The notes below the pieces were generated by a model, which was given only the letters and a program-made list of their open reading frames with translations, made no database searches and had not been told where the DNA came from. Shown here piece by piece: positions 6,909 to 12,895 of a DNA stretch of 14,560 nucleotides. The stretch lies in contig JACRAA010000032.1 in assembly GCA_016213595.1 (NCBI GenBank), forward strand, positions 1 to 14,560, read 5' to 3'. The position numbers and the translations under genes were made by a program. Source of the DNA: Actinomycetota bacterium. GTDB lineage: Bacteria; Actinomycetota; Actinomycetes; Propionibacteriales; Propionibacteriaceae. Each line of letters opens with the position of its first letter. Within the stretch, counting starts at the first letter, position 1.

Positions 6909-7576
6909 TACGGGAGCAGCGACGACTCGAGGGTCGTGCGCAGCCAGCTCTCGTAAGCCTCAGGCGTCCATCCCCAGTGGTCGCGCAACATCTGGTGGAC
7001 CTCGGGGCTCGACGCCGTCCACAGCACTGCGGCGGCCGTCTCGACCGCCCCCTGCTCGCCGGCGCCCTCCGGTGCACGCAACGGGCCATGGGCGGAGATC
7101 GCCTGGGCCACGAACCTCATGGCGGCCCGGCGCTGTACAAGCTGACGACTCGCACGGAGCGCCGCTGCGTCGGTGTCGACAGCGGCCGCTCTGCGGAGGA
7201 TGTAGTCCCACGGACGGATCCGCTCCAGCTGGCGGGTGATGCAGGCGGCGAAAATGGCGATCTGTCGGCGCTGGTCCGGCTCACGAGCCATCTGCTGCGG
7301 CTCGTCCCGCTCCAGGAACGGCACGTCCTGGTCGTCGCCGCCGATCGTCACGTCCATCGTCTCCTTGAGGAGGCCGCGTTTGGACCCGAACAGGTGAAGG
7401 ACGGTGTCGGCAGCCACGTCTGCGCGGGCCGCGACGGCGGCGATCGTCGTCCGCGGGTAGCCGTCCTTCAGGAACAGCTCGCGGGCGGCAGCGACCACAC
7501 GTCGTCGGGTCTCGCGCGCCTGGGCAGCACGAAGCGGCGAGTGGTACGAGCGCGAAGGCTTGACGTGTTCGGACAT
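6908..7576 (-). CDS. TetR/AcrR family transcriptional regulator
   Basis: A 222-residue repressor. The TetR_N domain covers about residues 20-72, with RRRVVAAARELFLKDGYPRT leading into the helix-turn-helix TIAAVAARADVAADTVLHLF (44-63) and then GSKRGLLKE. The C-terminal helical domain (about 85-222) would bind an effector and dimerize. The ATG at 7576 has no ribosome-binding site; a TATACT -10 sits only 8 bases upstream, so the message may be leaderless. The gene is divergent from a SAM methyltransferase and lies upstream, on the same strand, of the activase. Autoregulation and control of the methyltransferase through the inverted repeat at 7593-7623 are likely. Control of the activase through 6832-6847 is possible but unproven. 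Confidence 0.92.
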   Translation of the reverse strand: MSEHVKPSRSYHSPLRAAQARETRRRVVAAARELFLKDGYPRTTIAAVAARADVAADTVLHLFGSKRGLLKETMDVTIGGDDQDVPFLERDEPQQMAREPDQRRQIAIFAACITRQLERIRPWDYILRRAAAVDTDAAALRASRQLVQRRAAMRFVAQAISAHGPLRAPEGAGEQGAVETAAAVLWTASSPEVHQMLRDHWGWTPEAYESWLRTTLESSLLP

Positions 7577-7583
7577 CAGGATC

Positions 7584-7589
7584 AGTATA
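7584..7589 (-). promoter_or_regulatory. -10 box of the second TetR gene (likely leaderless start)
   Basis: Read leftward the hexamer is TATACT, close to consensus, with a GTGACG -35-like element at 7611-7606 (spacing 16). The expected start site falls at about 7576-7578, at the A of the ATG. No Shine-Dalgarno sequence lies between box and start codon. Confidence 0.5.
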
Positions 7590-7592
7590 CGA

Positions 7593-7623
7593 ATATTGAT
7601 TCCAGCGTCACTGGATTCAATAT
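7593..7623. promoter_or_regulatory. Inverted-repeat operator between TetR and methyltransferase genes
   Basis: Arms ATATTGATTCCA (7593-7604) and TGGATTCAATAT (7612-7623) match as inverted repeats at 11 of 12 positions around a 7-base spacer. The element covers the -35 region of the leftward TetR promoter, and a TTGATT hexamer (7596-7601) in the left arm could serve the rightward promoter. One bound dimer pair could thus repress both genes. Confidence 0.65.
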
Positions 7624-7657
7624 CACTGGCGATTCGCTAGGACCACGGGAGGTCCAC

Positions 7658-8260
7658 ATGAGCACGGGATATGAGCTCGCTTACCGCTTCGGCATCACCC
7701 CCTGGGAGCGGGCCGGGAAAGCTGGAGGAGAGCAGATGGATGCCCTGCTGGACCGTGAGGAGGCGGCCCACCCCGGCCTCGGCCGAGCATTGGACCTCGG
7801 CTGCGGCCGCGGGACGCACGCGATCACCCTCGCCCGGCGAGGTTGGCGGACGACAGGCGTCGACATGGTCCCACGAGCCCTGGCCGCCGCCCGGGAACGA
7901 GCGAACAGCGCAGGGCAGCAGGTCACGTTCCTCCTGGGCGACGTGACCGACCTGCCCGCCGAAGTCGGCAGTGGCTACCGGCTCGTCCTGGACGTCGGCT
8001 GCTTCCACGGGCTGGGCGAAGACCAGCGGAGGCAGATGGGCGCCCAGGTCACAGGGGTCACCGATGCGGGGGCGACCATGCTGATGCTCTGTTTCGCCCC
8101 AGGCGGCCGCGGGCCGTTGCCGCGCGGCGCGAGCCGGGCGGACGTCGAGCGAGCCTTCCCCGGCTGGTCGCTGACCGATGCGGTGCCTGCGGAGACGGCC
8201 GGCATGCCCGGGCCACTGCGCGGCCGCGCGCCGACCCTGTACCGGCTGCAACGCGCCTGA
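7658..8260 (+). CDS. Class I SAM-dependent methyltransferase
   Basis: A 200-residue cytoplasmic methyltransferase with a Rossmann-like fold. Motif I is LDLGCGRGTH (45-54), binding S-adenosylmethionine. The acidic residue at the end of strand 2 is Asp69 in TTGVDMVPRAL, and a GD pair follows (LLGDVTDLP). The motif LVLDVGCFHGL resembles small TehB-like and thiol or thiopurine methyltransferase relatives, some of which detoxify metalloids or small molecules. The ATG at 7658 follows GGGAGGT by 4 bases; the open frame extends far upstream but crosses the divergent promoter and the TetR gene. It is divergent from a TetR gene with a shared operator, which suggests induction by a small molecule, perhaps the methyl acceptor. 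The acceptor is not identifiable. Confidence 0.88.
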   Translation: MSTGYELAYRFGITPWERAGKAGGEQMDALLDREEAAHPGLGRALDLGCGRGTHAITLARRGWRTTGVDMVPRALAAARERANSAGQQVTFLLGDVTDLPAEVGSGYRLVLDVGCFHGLGEDQRRQMGAQVTGVTDAGATMLMLCFAPGGRGPLPRGASRADVERAFPGWSLTDAVPAETAGMPGPLRGRAPTLYRLQRA

Positions 8261-8305
8261 CGACACACGAACGCCGCCTCGCGTGAGCGAGACGGCGCTG
8301 TGTCG
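8261..8305. terminator. Bidirectional terminator hairpin between methyltransferase and tRNA-Ser
   Basis: The stem begins right after the methyltransferase stop. CGACACA pairs with TGTGTCG, CGCCG with CGGCG and CTCGC with GCGAG around a GTGA loop, with small internal bulges. It lies between two convergent transcription units, so it could end both the methyltransferase message and the tRNA precursor. No T-run on either side. Confidence 0.65.
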
Positions 8306-8323
8306 TCCGGGGTGGAGCCCTGA

Positions 8324-8411
8324 TGGCGGTGGCGGAGGGATTTGAACCCTCGGAGGGTTGCCCCTCACACGCTTTCGAGGCGTGCTCCTTTGGCCGCTCG
8401 GACACGCCACC
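8324..8411 (-). tRNA. tRNA-Ser(CGA)
   Basis: A complete class II tRNA of 88 bases including an encoded CCA. The acceptor stem is GGTGGCG (8411-8405) paired with CGCCACC (8334-8328), followed by discriminator G and CCA (8326-8324). The D arm reads GTCCGAGCGG. The anticodon stem is CACGC/GCGTG with loop CTCGAAA, giving anticodon CGA (8377-8375), which reads UCG serine codons. A long variable arm (GAGGGGCAACCCTC) and the T arm GAGGG-TTCAAAT-CCCTC confirm serine identity. A TACACT -10-like hexamer lies at 8424-8419. It is divergent from tadA. Confidence 0.96.
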
Positions 8412-8508
8412 GCGGAAGAGTGTAGCGGCGCCGTCAGGCAGTCGGCGAATCGCTTCCGGCCGCCGTCGAGCCCCGTGCGATGCGGCAACCGCGTGCCAGA
8501 GTGGAGCC

Positions 8509-8961
8509 GTGAGCCGCTGGGATGACGCGATGCGTGAGGCGATCGACATCGCCCGTACAGCGTCGCCGGCCGGTGACGTACCGATCGGAGCCGTTCTCCT
8601 CGATGCCGACGGCACCCTCGTCGCGGCGGCCGCCAACGAGCGCGAGCAGTCCCATGACCCGACGGCCCACGCGGAGGTGCTCGTGCTTCGCCGTCGCGCC
8701 GCGGAGCTCGGCAGCTGGCACCTGGAGGGCCACACGCTGGTCGTCACACTCGAGCCGTGCACGATGTGCGCCGGCGCGTCCGTACTGGCACGCGTGGACA
8801 GGGTCGTCTTCGGCGCGTACGACCCCAAGGCCGGCGCCGTCGCCTCACTCTGGGACGTCGTCCGGGACCCCCGCCTCAACCACCGGCCTCAGGTTGTGGG
8901 CGGGATCCTCGCCGAGGAGTGCGGCGCACTGCTGAAGGACTACTTCCTGCAGTGGCGCTGA
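8509..8961 (+). CDS. tadA: tRNA-specific adenosine(34) deaminase
   Basis: A 150-residue cytidine-deaminase-fold enzyme that converts A34 to inosine in tRNA-Arg(ACG), so that one tRNA reads three CGN codons. The zinc site is complete: HAE (His54, catalytic Glu56) and EPCTMCAG (Cys84, Cys87). VPIGAVLLDADG and AYDPKAGAVASLWDVV are typical of TadA, and the length matches the family. The GTG at 8509 was chosen because it gives the usual N terminus before DDAMREAIDIAR; only a closely spaced GGAG precedes it. The next in-frame start is ATG 8530. The gene ends 7 bases before the stop of the convergent DUF1254 gene, and its usual associated acidic-protein gene lies about 1.3 kb away, beyond the DUF1214/DUF1254 pair. 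Confidence 0.95.
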   Translation: MSRWDDAMREAIDIARTASPAGDVPIGAVLLDADGTLVAAAANEREQSHDPTAHAEVLVLRRRAAELGSWHLEGHTLVVTLEPCTMCAGASVLARVDRVVFGAYDPKAGAVASLWDVVRDPRLNHRPQVVGGILAEECGALLKDYFLQWR

Positions 8962-8968
8962 ACCTTGA

Positions 8969-9559
8969 TCACGACGTCAGTGGCGTCAGCCGGATCTGCT
9001 CGGCCAGGGCATGGGCAGCCGGCAGGTCCTGGTCGTCCGCCACGAAGATGCGGGCCGCGACGAGGACGGCATTCGTCGGCGCCACGATCGTGGCGACGCC
9101 GCTCGGCGCCTCGCCCGTCCAGCGTGGCCCGGTGAGCAGGTAGTCACCGGCCTCCGTGCCCGTGGTCCTCGACCCGACGTACGCGAAGTTCGTGTTCCGC
9201 GACGCATCCGTTAGCTGCACGCTGTAGTAGCGGCCGGACATCTCCGGCACGTGCAGGACGAGCGGTCCGTGCGACAGGTCGAGCCAGCCGATGGCGTACA
9301 GCGTGTCCCGGTTCGTGCCGTAGCTGAGCAGCTTCGTGCTCCCCGGCGGGAGCTCGGCGAACGGGTCCGCGAACAGCCGTTCCGGCTGCACGTAGAGCGT
9401 GTTGACCGGGATCGGCCCGCTGTCGACACCCTTCGAGAGGATCCCCCTCTTGTACGGCAGGAGCATCAGCCGCGGCGACAGGTACGTCGTGACCAGGAAC
9501 GCGGCGACGCAGAAGACCGCGAAGACGACGACATGGAGGTACGGCTCCGACAGCCTCAT
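8969..9559 (-). CDS. DUF1254 domain-containing membrane-anchored protein
   Basis: A 196-residue protein with one N-terminal membrane segment (about residues 9-27) and no signal-peptidase site evident, so probably an anchored protein facing outward. The rest matches a short DUF1254 module: NRDTLYAIGWLDLSHGPLVL (83-102), VPEMSGRYYSVQLTDA (104-119), NTNFAYVGSRTTGTEAGDYLLTGP (122-145). DUF1254 has no established catalytic role known to me. It usually occurs fused to, or next to, DUF1214. The start codon overlaps the stop of the DUF1214 gene (ATGA at 9559-9556), so translation is probably coupled and the products likely act together. GGGGGAGAG just before the ATG can serve as ribosome-binding site. 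Confidence 0.85.
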   Translation of the reverse strand: MRLSEPYLHVVVFAVFCVAAFLVTTYLSPRLMLLPYKRGILSKGVDSGPIPVNTLYVQPERLFADPFAELPPGSTKLLSYGTNRDTLYAIGWLDLSHGPLVLHVPEMSGRYYSVQLTDASRNTNFAYVGSRTTGTEAGDYLLTGPRWTGEAPSGVATIVAPTNAVLVAARIFVADDQDLPAAHALAEQIRLTPLTS

Positions 9560-10242
9560 CTCTCCCCCGTCCTCTCACCCGTCCTCACGACCGGCGGCAC
9601 GGCGAACGTGCCGTCGAGCACGGCAGGCCCGGGTACGTACACGCGGAACCACAGGATGAAGCCGCCCTCGGGCGCCGGCAGCCAGTTCGCCTCGCCGCCG
9701 TCCGGTGCCGTGGTCTGGAGGTAGACGTCGACCGAGCCGTCGTCGTTCGGCACGAGACCCGACCGGTCACCCACGTGGTACCGCTGCAGCACGTTCGGCA
9801 CGTACCGGTTCCTCGCGTCACCCATCGTGAGCGACCAGAACCCGTCGTTCGGCGGCAGCCCTCCGGGCGGGAAGTGCATGACGTAGCGGTGCTCGCCGCT
9901 CAGTCTGCGAGCGTCACCGTCCGAGTTCGCCCACCAGTACATCGCCTCCTGCGGCGACGCGATCGGGCCGGTGAACACCCACGCCTGGGCCGCCCGCAGG
10001 AACATCCCGTTGCCGGGCAGACCGCAGCCGCGCATCGTCAGCCACCCGTTGGTCCTTGTGCCTCGCAGCCGTCCGTACACCTGGGCCGTCACCAGAGCGA
10101 GCCCGGCCCCGATGAGAATGCCCTGCACGACGTCGCTCTGGACCGTTCTGGTGCTCAGATCGGTGAAGAAGACCAGCCGCACGAGGAAGTACGCGCACAC
10201 CACCCCGACAGCCGCGATGAAGTACGTGTACGTCTTGCCCAT
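9556..10242 (-). CDS. DUF1214 domain-containing membrane protein
   Basis: A 228-residue protein with two N-terminal hydrophobic segments (about residues 7-27 and 39-57), followed by a DUF1214 domain (about 78-215). Recognizable parts are NGMFLRAAQAWVFTGPIASP, YVMHFPPGGLPPNDGFWSLTM (120-140), LQTTAPDGGEANWLPAPEGGF (175-195) and ILWFRVYVP (196-204). Biochemical function is unknown to me. The C terminus ends in a duplicated RTGER. The ATG at 10242 follows a GGGAG ribosome-binding site that can fold against CTCCC directly before the start. The gene lies 34 bases after the TadA-associated gene and overlaps the DUF1254 gene, so the three probably share a transcript. A two-gene DUF1214/DUF1254 arrangement with membrane anchors also occurs in alphaproteobacteria, as far as I recall. 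Confidence 0.85.
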   Translation of the reverse strand: MGKTYTYFIAAVGVVCAYFLVRLVFFTDLSTRTVQSDVVQGILIGAGLALVTAQVYGRLRGTRTNGWLTMRGCGLPGNGMFLRAAQAWVFTGPIASPQEAMYWWANSDGDARRLSGEHRYVMHFPPGGLPPNDGFWSLTMGDARNRYVPNVLQRYHVGDRSGLVPNDDGSVDVYLQTTAPDGGEANWLPAPEGGFILWFRVYVPGPAVLDGTFAVPPVVRTGERTGER

Positions 10243-10255
10243 GGGAGGTTCTCCC
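10243..10255 (-). promoter_or_regulatory. Hairpin masking the DUF1214 ribosome-binding site
   Basis: In the leftward message the 13 bases before the ATG read GGGAGAACCTCCC. GGGAG, the only Shine-Dalgarno-like sequence, can pair perfectly with CTCCC next to the start codon. This could limit initiation unless ribosomes from the upstream gene open it. The loop is only 3 bases, so stability needs calculation. Confidence 0.45.
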
Positions 10256-10276
10256 GAACCGGTCTCGGCGCGCCTG

Positions 10277-10897
10277 TCAGCTGAAGGAGTCGGCGACCGT
10301 GCGGGCCTGCGGCCCGAAGTGGATCTCGTCGGCGATCTGGAGGGCGAGCGTGTCGGAGTCCTCGTCCAGGTCGGCGCAGATCGCCTCGAGGTCCATCTCC
10401 GAGAGCCCCTGGTCGGCGAAGAGGTCGAGGTCTCCGACCAGGCCGTCCTCGTCGTCCTCCTCGGGGATGTCGATGCCCAGGAAGTCGACGATGTCGCGGG
10501 CGAGGGACCAGCTCTCGGCCGCGTACACGTCACTCAGGACGACATGTACGTGACGGCCCCGCACCCGTACCGCCGCGAAGAACTCGCCCGAGATCGACAC
10601 GAGCGCGGAGGCGCCGTTGTCGCCGGGGAGCCGCTGGAGGTGGGCGATGAGGTCGTCGAGGTCGTTCGCGAGGTTGATGTCCAGGGGGGTGACGACGGGC
10701 GTGCCGTCCTCTCGGTACAGCGCCATGATGAAGTCGACGTCGTCCTCGAGCGCGTCCTCGACGTCGTCCTCGTCCTCGTCCTCGTCGTCATCGGTGTCGA
10801 TGTCGGCGTCGACGACGTCCGGGTCTGCGTCCTCGAGGCCGGGACGGTCGTCACCGCGGTCGCCGAGGTCGTACTCCTCGTCGCTGCTGTCGGCCAT
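10277..10897 (-). CDS. Putative tRNA adenosine deaminase-associated protein (acidic)
   Basis: A 206-residue, very acidic protein. The core (about residues 55-142), with FIMALYREDGTPVVTPLD, LANDLDDLIAHLQRLPGD, GEFFAAVRVRGRHVHVVLSD and AAESWSLARDIVDFLGI, resembles the actinobacterial family annotated as tRNA adenosine deaminase-associated (TIGR03941 type), whose genes usually neighbour tadA. Its molecular role is not established. Unlike the compact family form, this copy has a roughly 55-residue N-terminal run of Asp and Glu (34-54 almost pure acid) and a second acidic stretch near 144-182. The ATG at 10897 is supported by AAAGGAGG 8 bases upstream. It heads the leftward DUF1214/DUF1254 cluster and is divergent from upp. 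Confidence 0.85.
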   Translation of the reverse strand: MADSSDEEYDLGDRGDDRPGLEDADPDVVDADIDTDDDEDEDEDDVEDALEDDVDFIMALYREDGTPVVTPLDINLANDLDDLIAHLQRLPGDNGASALVSISGEFFAAVRVRGRHVHVVLSDVYAAESWSLARDIVDFLGIDIPEEDDEDGLVGDLDLFADQGLSEMDLEAICADLDEDSDTLALQIADEIHFGPQARTVADSFS

Positions 10898-11010
10898 CCG
10901 AGAGCCTCCTTTCGCCGAGTCCCCATCGAATCACGTCTGGGCGCCGCGCGCACCAGGGGGGTCCTGCCCCGATGCGCAGTCGTTACTCGACGTGTGCCAA
11001 TGTGTCGCCT

Positions 11011-11652
11011 GTGGAACTCCGTGTCATCAGTCATCCCCTCGTCTCCCACAAGCTGAGCCTCCTGCGCGACCGCCGGACCGACTCCCCCTCGTTCCGCCGC
11101 CTCGTCGAGGAGCTCGTCATGCTGCTCGCGTACGAGGCGACCGACCAGATCCGGGTCGAGCCCACGGAGATCGAGACCCCGATCCAGAAGACGATGGGCG
11201 TACGGCTGTCGAAGCCGCGGCCGCTCGTCGTACCCATCCTTCGTGCCGGGCTCGGCATGCTGGACGGCATGACCCGGCTGATGCCGTCCGCGGAGGTCGG
11301 GTTCGTCGGCATGGTGCGCGACGAGGAGACGCTCGAGCCGTTCACGTACGCCGAGCGCCTGCCCCGAGACCTCAGCGGTCGCCAGTGCTACGTCCTTGAC
11401 CCGATGCTGGCGACCGGCGGGTCGCTCGCCGGTACGGTCCAGTTCCTCGTGAACCGCGGCGCCGACCACATCACGTGCATCTGCCTGATCGCCGCGCCCG
11501 AAGGCATCGAGCGCATGCGCAACCTGCTGGCCGAGGTCTGCGTCCCGTGCACCCTGGTCGTCGCCGCCGTCGACGCGCGCCTCACTGCGGTCGGCTACAG
11601 CGGTCCGGGCCTCGGCGACGCCGGCGACCGGCTGTACGGGCTGGCGCAGTAG
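11011..11652 (+). CDS. upp: Uracil phosphoribosyltransferase
   Basis: A 213-residue cytoplasmic enzyme that joins uracil and PRPP to give UMP in pyrimidine salvage. The PRPP-binding loop is YVLDPMLATGGSLAG (127-141), VVPILRAGLGMLDGM (73-87) is the conserved substrate segment, and PGLGDAGDRLYG (199-210) is the uracil-contacting end. The start is uncertain. GTG 11011 gives the usual N terminus (VELRVISHPLVSHKL) but has no ribosome-binding site. ATG 10972 adds 13 residues and follows an AGGGGGG tract by about 10 bases. The start at 11011 was chosen on similarity to relatives. In the C-terminal loop the residues before PGLGDAG are YSG, where other family members have YIV. The gene is divergent from the TadA-associated gene. 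Confidence 0.93.
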   Translation: MELRVISHPLVSHKLSLLRDRRTDSPSFRRLVEELVMLLAYEATDQIRVEPTEIETPIQKTMGVRLSKPRPLVVPILRAGLGMLDGMTRLMPSAEVGFVGMVRDEETLEPFTYAERLPRDLSGRQCYVLDPMLATGGSLAGTVQFLVNRGADHITCICLIAAPEGIERMRNLLAEVCVPCTLVVAAVDARLTAVGYSGPGLGDAGDRLYGLAQ

Positions 11653-11684
11653 GACCCCGGAAGGCCGGAGCGGAACAGTCATCT

Positions 11685-11754
11685 CCATTCAGTGGCAGAT
11701 ACGCGACCTCCGTGCGATATGCGCACCGGCGTCCGGCTATCTGCCAGTGAATGG
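11685..11754. terminator. Long dyad between convergent upp and kinase genes
   Basis: CCATTCAGTGGCAGATA (11685-11701) and TATCTGCCAGTGAATGG (11738-11754) form inverted arms matching at 16 of 17 positions. Within the 36-base centre is a smaller hairpin, GTGCG (11712-11716) with CGCAC (11722-11726). It lies just downstream of upp and beyond the kinase stop, so a bidirectional terminator is likely. The arms are less GC-rich than the surroundings, so a mobile palindromic element is an alternative. Confidence 0.6.
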
Positions 11755-11767
11755 CGCCAGGTGTCGC

Positions 11768-11782
11768 CGGAGGGTGCCTCCG
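11768..11782 (-). terminator. Terminator hairpin after the kinase gene
   Basis: CGGAGG pairs perfectly with CCTCCG around a 3-base GTG loop, 16 bases beyond the kinase stop codon (11798). An alternative stem, GAGGGT/ACCCTC, overlaps it. No T-run. Confidence 0.45.
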
Positions 11783-11797
11783 ACCCTCACCCATCGG

Positions 11798-12895
11798 TCA
11801 GGAGAGGCCCGCGACGAAGGCGTTCAGCGACGGCTCGTGGCGCTGCAGCGCCTTGACGAGCGCGATCTGCGTGCGGGCCCGGTCGAGGTTCTGCCCGGTG
11901 CGGCTGGTCTGGTAGTACGTGTCCCCCGCGAGATGGTCGCCGAGGAAGCGGTACGCCTGCTCGAGCGTCATGACCTCGCCCGCGAGCACGAGGAGCTCCC
12001 GCTCGGCGGGCTGGAGTGCCGACCCCGCACCGGAGAGGTAGCCCTCGGCCAGCGCCTCGAACATCGGCACGTCGACGTCCACCTTCGACGCATCGGGGTC
12101 GTCCTCAGCCACGGTCGTCGCGCCCGAGCGGCACAGGTCGGCGAAGTCGTACAGGCACAGTCCCGGCATCACCGTGTCCAGGTCGAGCACGCACAGCGCC
12201 TCGCCGGTCACGTCGTCGAGCAGCACGTTCGACAGCTTGGTGTCGTTGTGCGTGATGCGCTCCGGGAGCACGCCCTCGGCCTGGAGCGAGAGCATCGCGC
12301 CCGCCAGCTCACGCCGGCCGAGCAGCCAGTCGATCTCCTCGCGCACCTCGGCGGCCCGTCCGCACGGGTCCGCGTCAACCACGGCCGCGAAGTCGGCGTA
12401 CCGCTTCACGGTGTCGTGGAACCGAGGGATCGTCTCGTACAGCCGCGGACCGTCGTAGTCGGCCAGCTGCTGCTGGAAGCGGCCGAACGCGGACGCGGAG
12501 CGGTACGCGTGCTCGGGTGAGGTGACCACCTCGTGGCTCGTGGCGCCGCCGATGAACAGGAACACCCGCCACACGTGCCCGTTCGCGTCGACGTGCCAGT
12601 CCGACCCGTCGGGTGTCGGCACCAGCGTCAGCACCCGTCGGTCGACATCGTCGGCACCGTCCCTGACGAGCCTCGCCCGTACGTGGCGGGTGACCCTCGA
12701 GACGTTGTCCATGAGCTCGACCGGGTGCGTGAAGACCGCGTCGTTGATGCGCTGCAGGATGTGTGGGGCCCGGCTGCCCTCCACGAGGTACGTGTCGTTG
12801 ATGTGCCCGCCGCCGTACCGGCGCACGCTCCGTGGCTCCAGCCCGAAGACGGCGGCGACGGCGGTCGGGAGCTCGTCCGGTACGGGGGGCGTCAT
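11798..12895 (-). CDS. N-acetylhexosamine 1-kinase-like phosphotransferase (NahK family)
   Basis: A 365-residue kinase of the aminoglycoside phosphotransferase fold, close to the length of Bifidobacterium NahK, which phosphorylates GlcNAc or GalNAc at carbon 1 with ATP. The catalytic loop is ITHNDTKLSNVLLDD (214-228) with Asp218 as base and Asn223 for metal. The metal-binding segment CVLDLDTVMPGLCLYDFADL (235-254) is close to NahK. The N-terminal lobe has YGGGHINDTYLVE (27-39), a glycine-rich nucleotide loop. The start codon overlaps the stop of the upstream nucleotidyltransferase gene (ATGA, 12895-12892), indicating translational coupling. With that partner it would turn a free N-acetylhexosamine into a nucleotide sugar. 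Exact sugar preference cannot be told from sequence; homoserine- or choline-type kinases are less likely. Confidence 0.85.
   Translation of the reverse strand: MTPPVPDELPTAVAAVFGLEPRSVRRYGGGHINDTYLVEGSRAPHILQRINDAVFTHPVELMDNVSRVTRHVRARLVRDGADDVDRRVLTLVPTPDGSDWHVDANGHVWRVFLFIGGATSHEVVTSPEHAYRSASAFGRFQQQLADYDGPRLYETIPRFHDTVKRYADFAAVVDADPCGRAAEVREEIDWLLGRRELAGAMLSLQAEGVLPERITHNDTKLSNVLLDDVTGEALCVLDLDTVMPGLCLYDFADLCRSGATTVAEDDPDASKVDVDVPMFEALAEGYLSGAGSALQPAERELLVLAGEVMTLEQAYRFLGDHLAGDTYYQTSRTGQNLDRARTQIALVKALQRHEPSLNAFVAGLS

Noticed and set aside
2553..6956. A rightward 1467-codon open frame opposite the activase
   Set aside because: Its product is rich in Arg, Asp, Val and His with no recognizable domain and it mirrors the codon pattern of the leftward gene, which has clear ATPase and cysteine motifs. 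It is a by-product of high GC.
6977..7657. N-terminal extension of the methyltransferase frame
   Set aside because: It would run through the opposite-strand TetR gene and the shared promoter. ATG 7658 has a good ribosome-binding site and gives the normal N terminus.
8323..8508. Upstream extension of the tadA frame from ATG 8323
   Set aside because: This segment is the reverse strand of tRNA-Ser and its flank, so it is not coding; TadA homology begins after GTG 8509.
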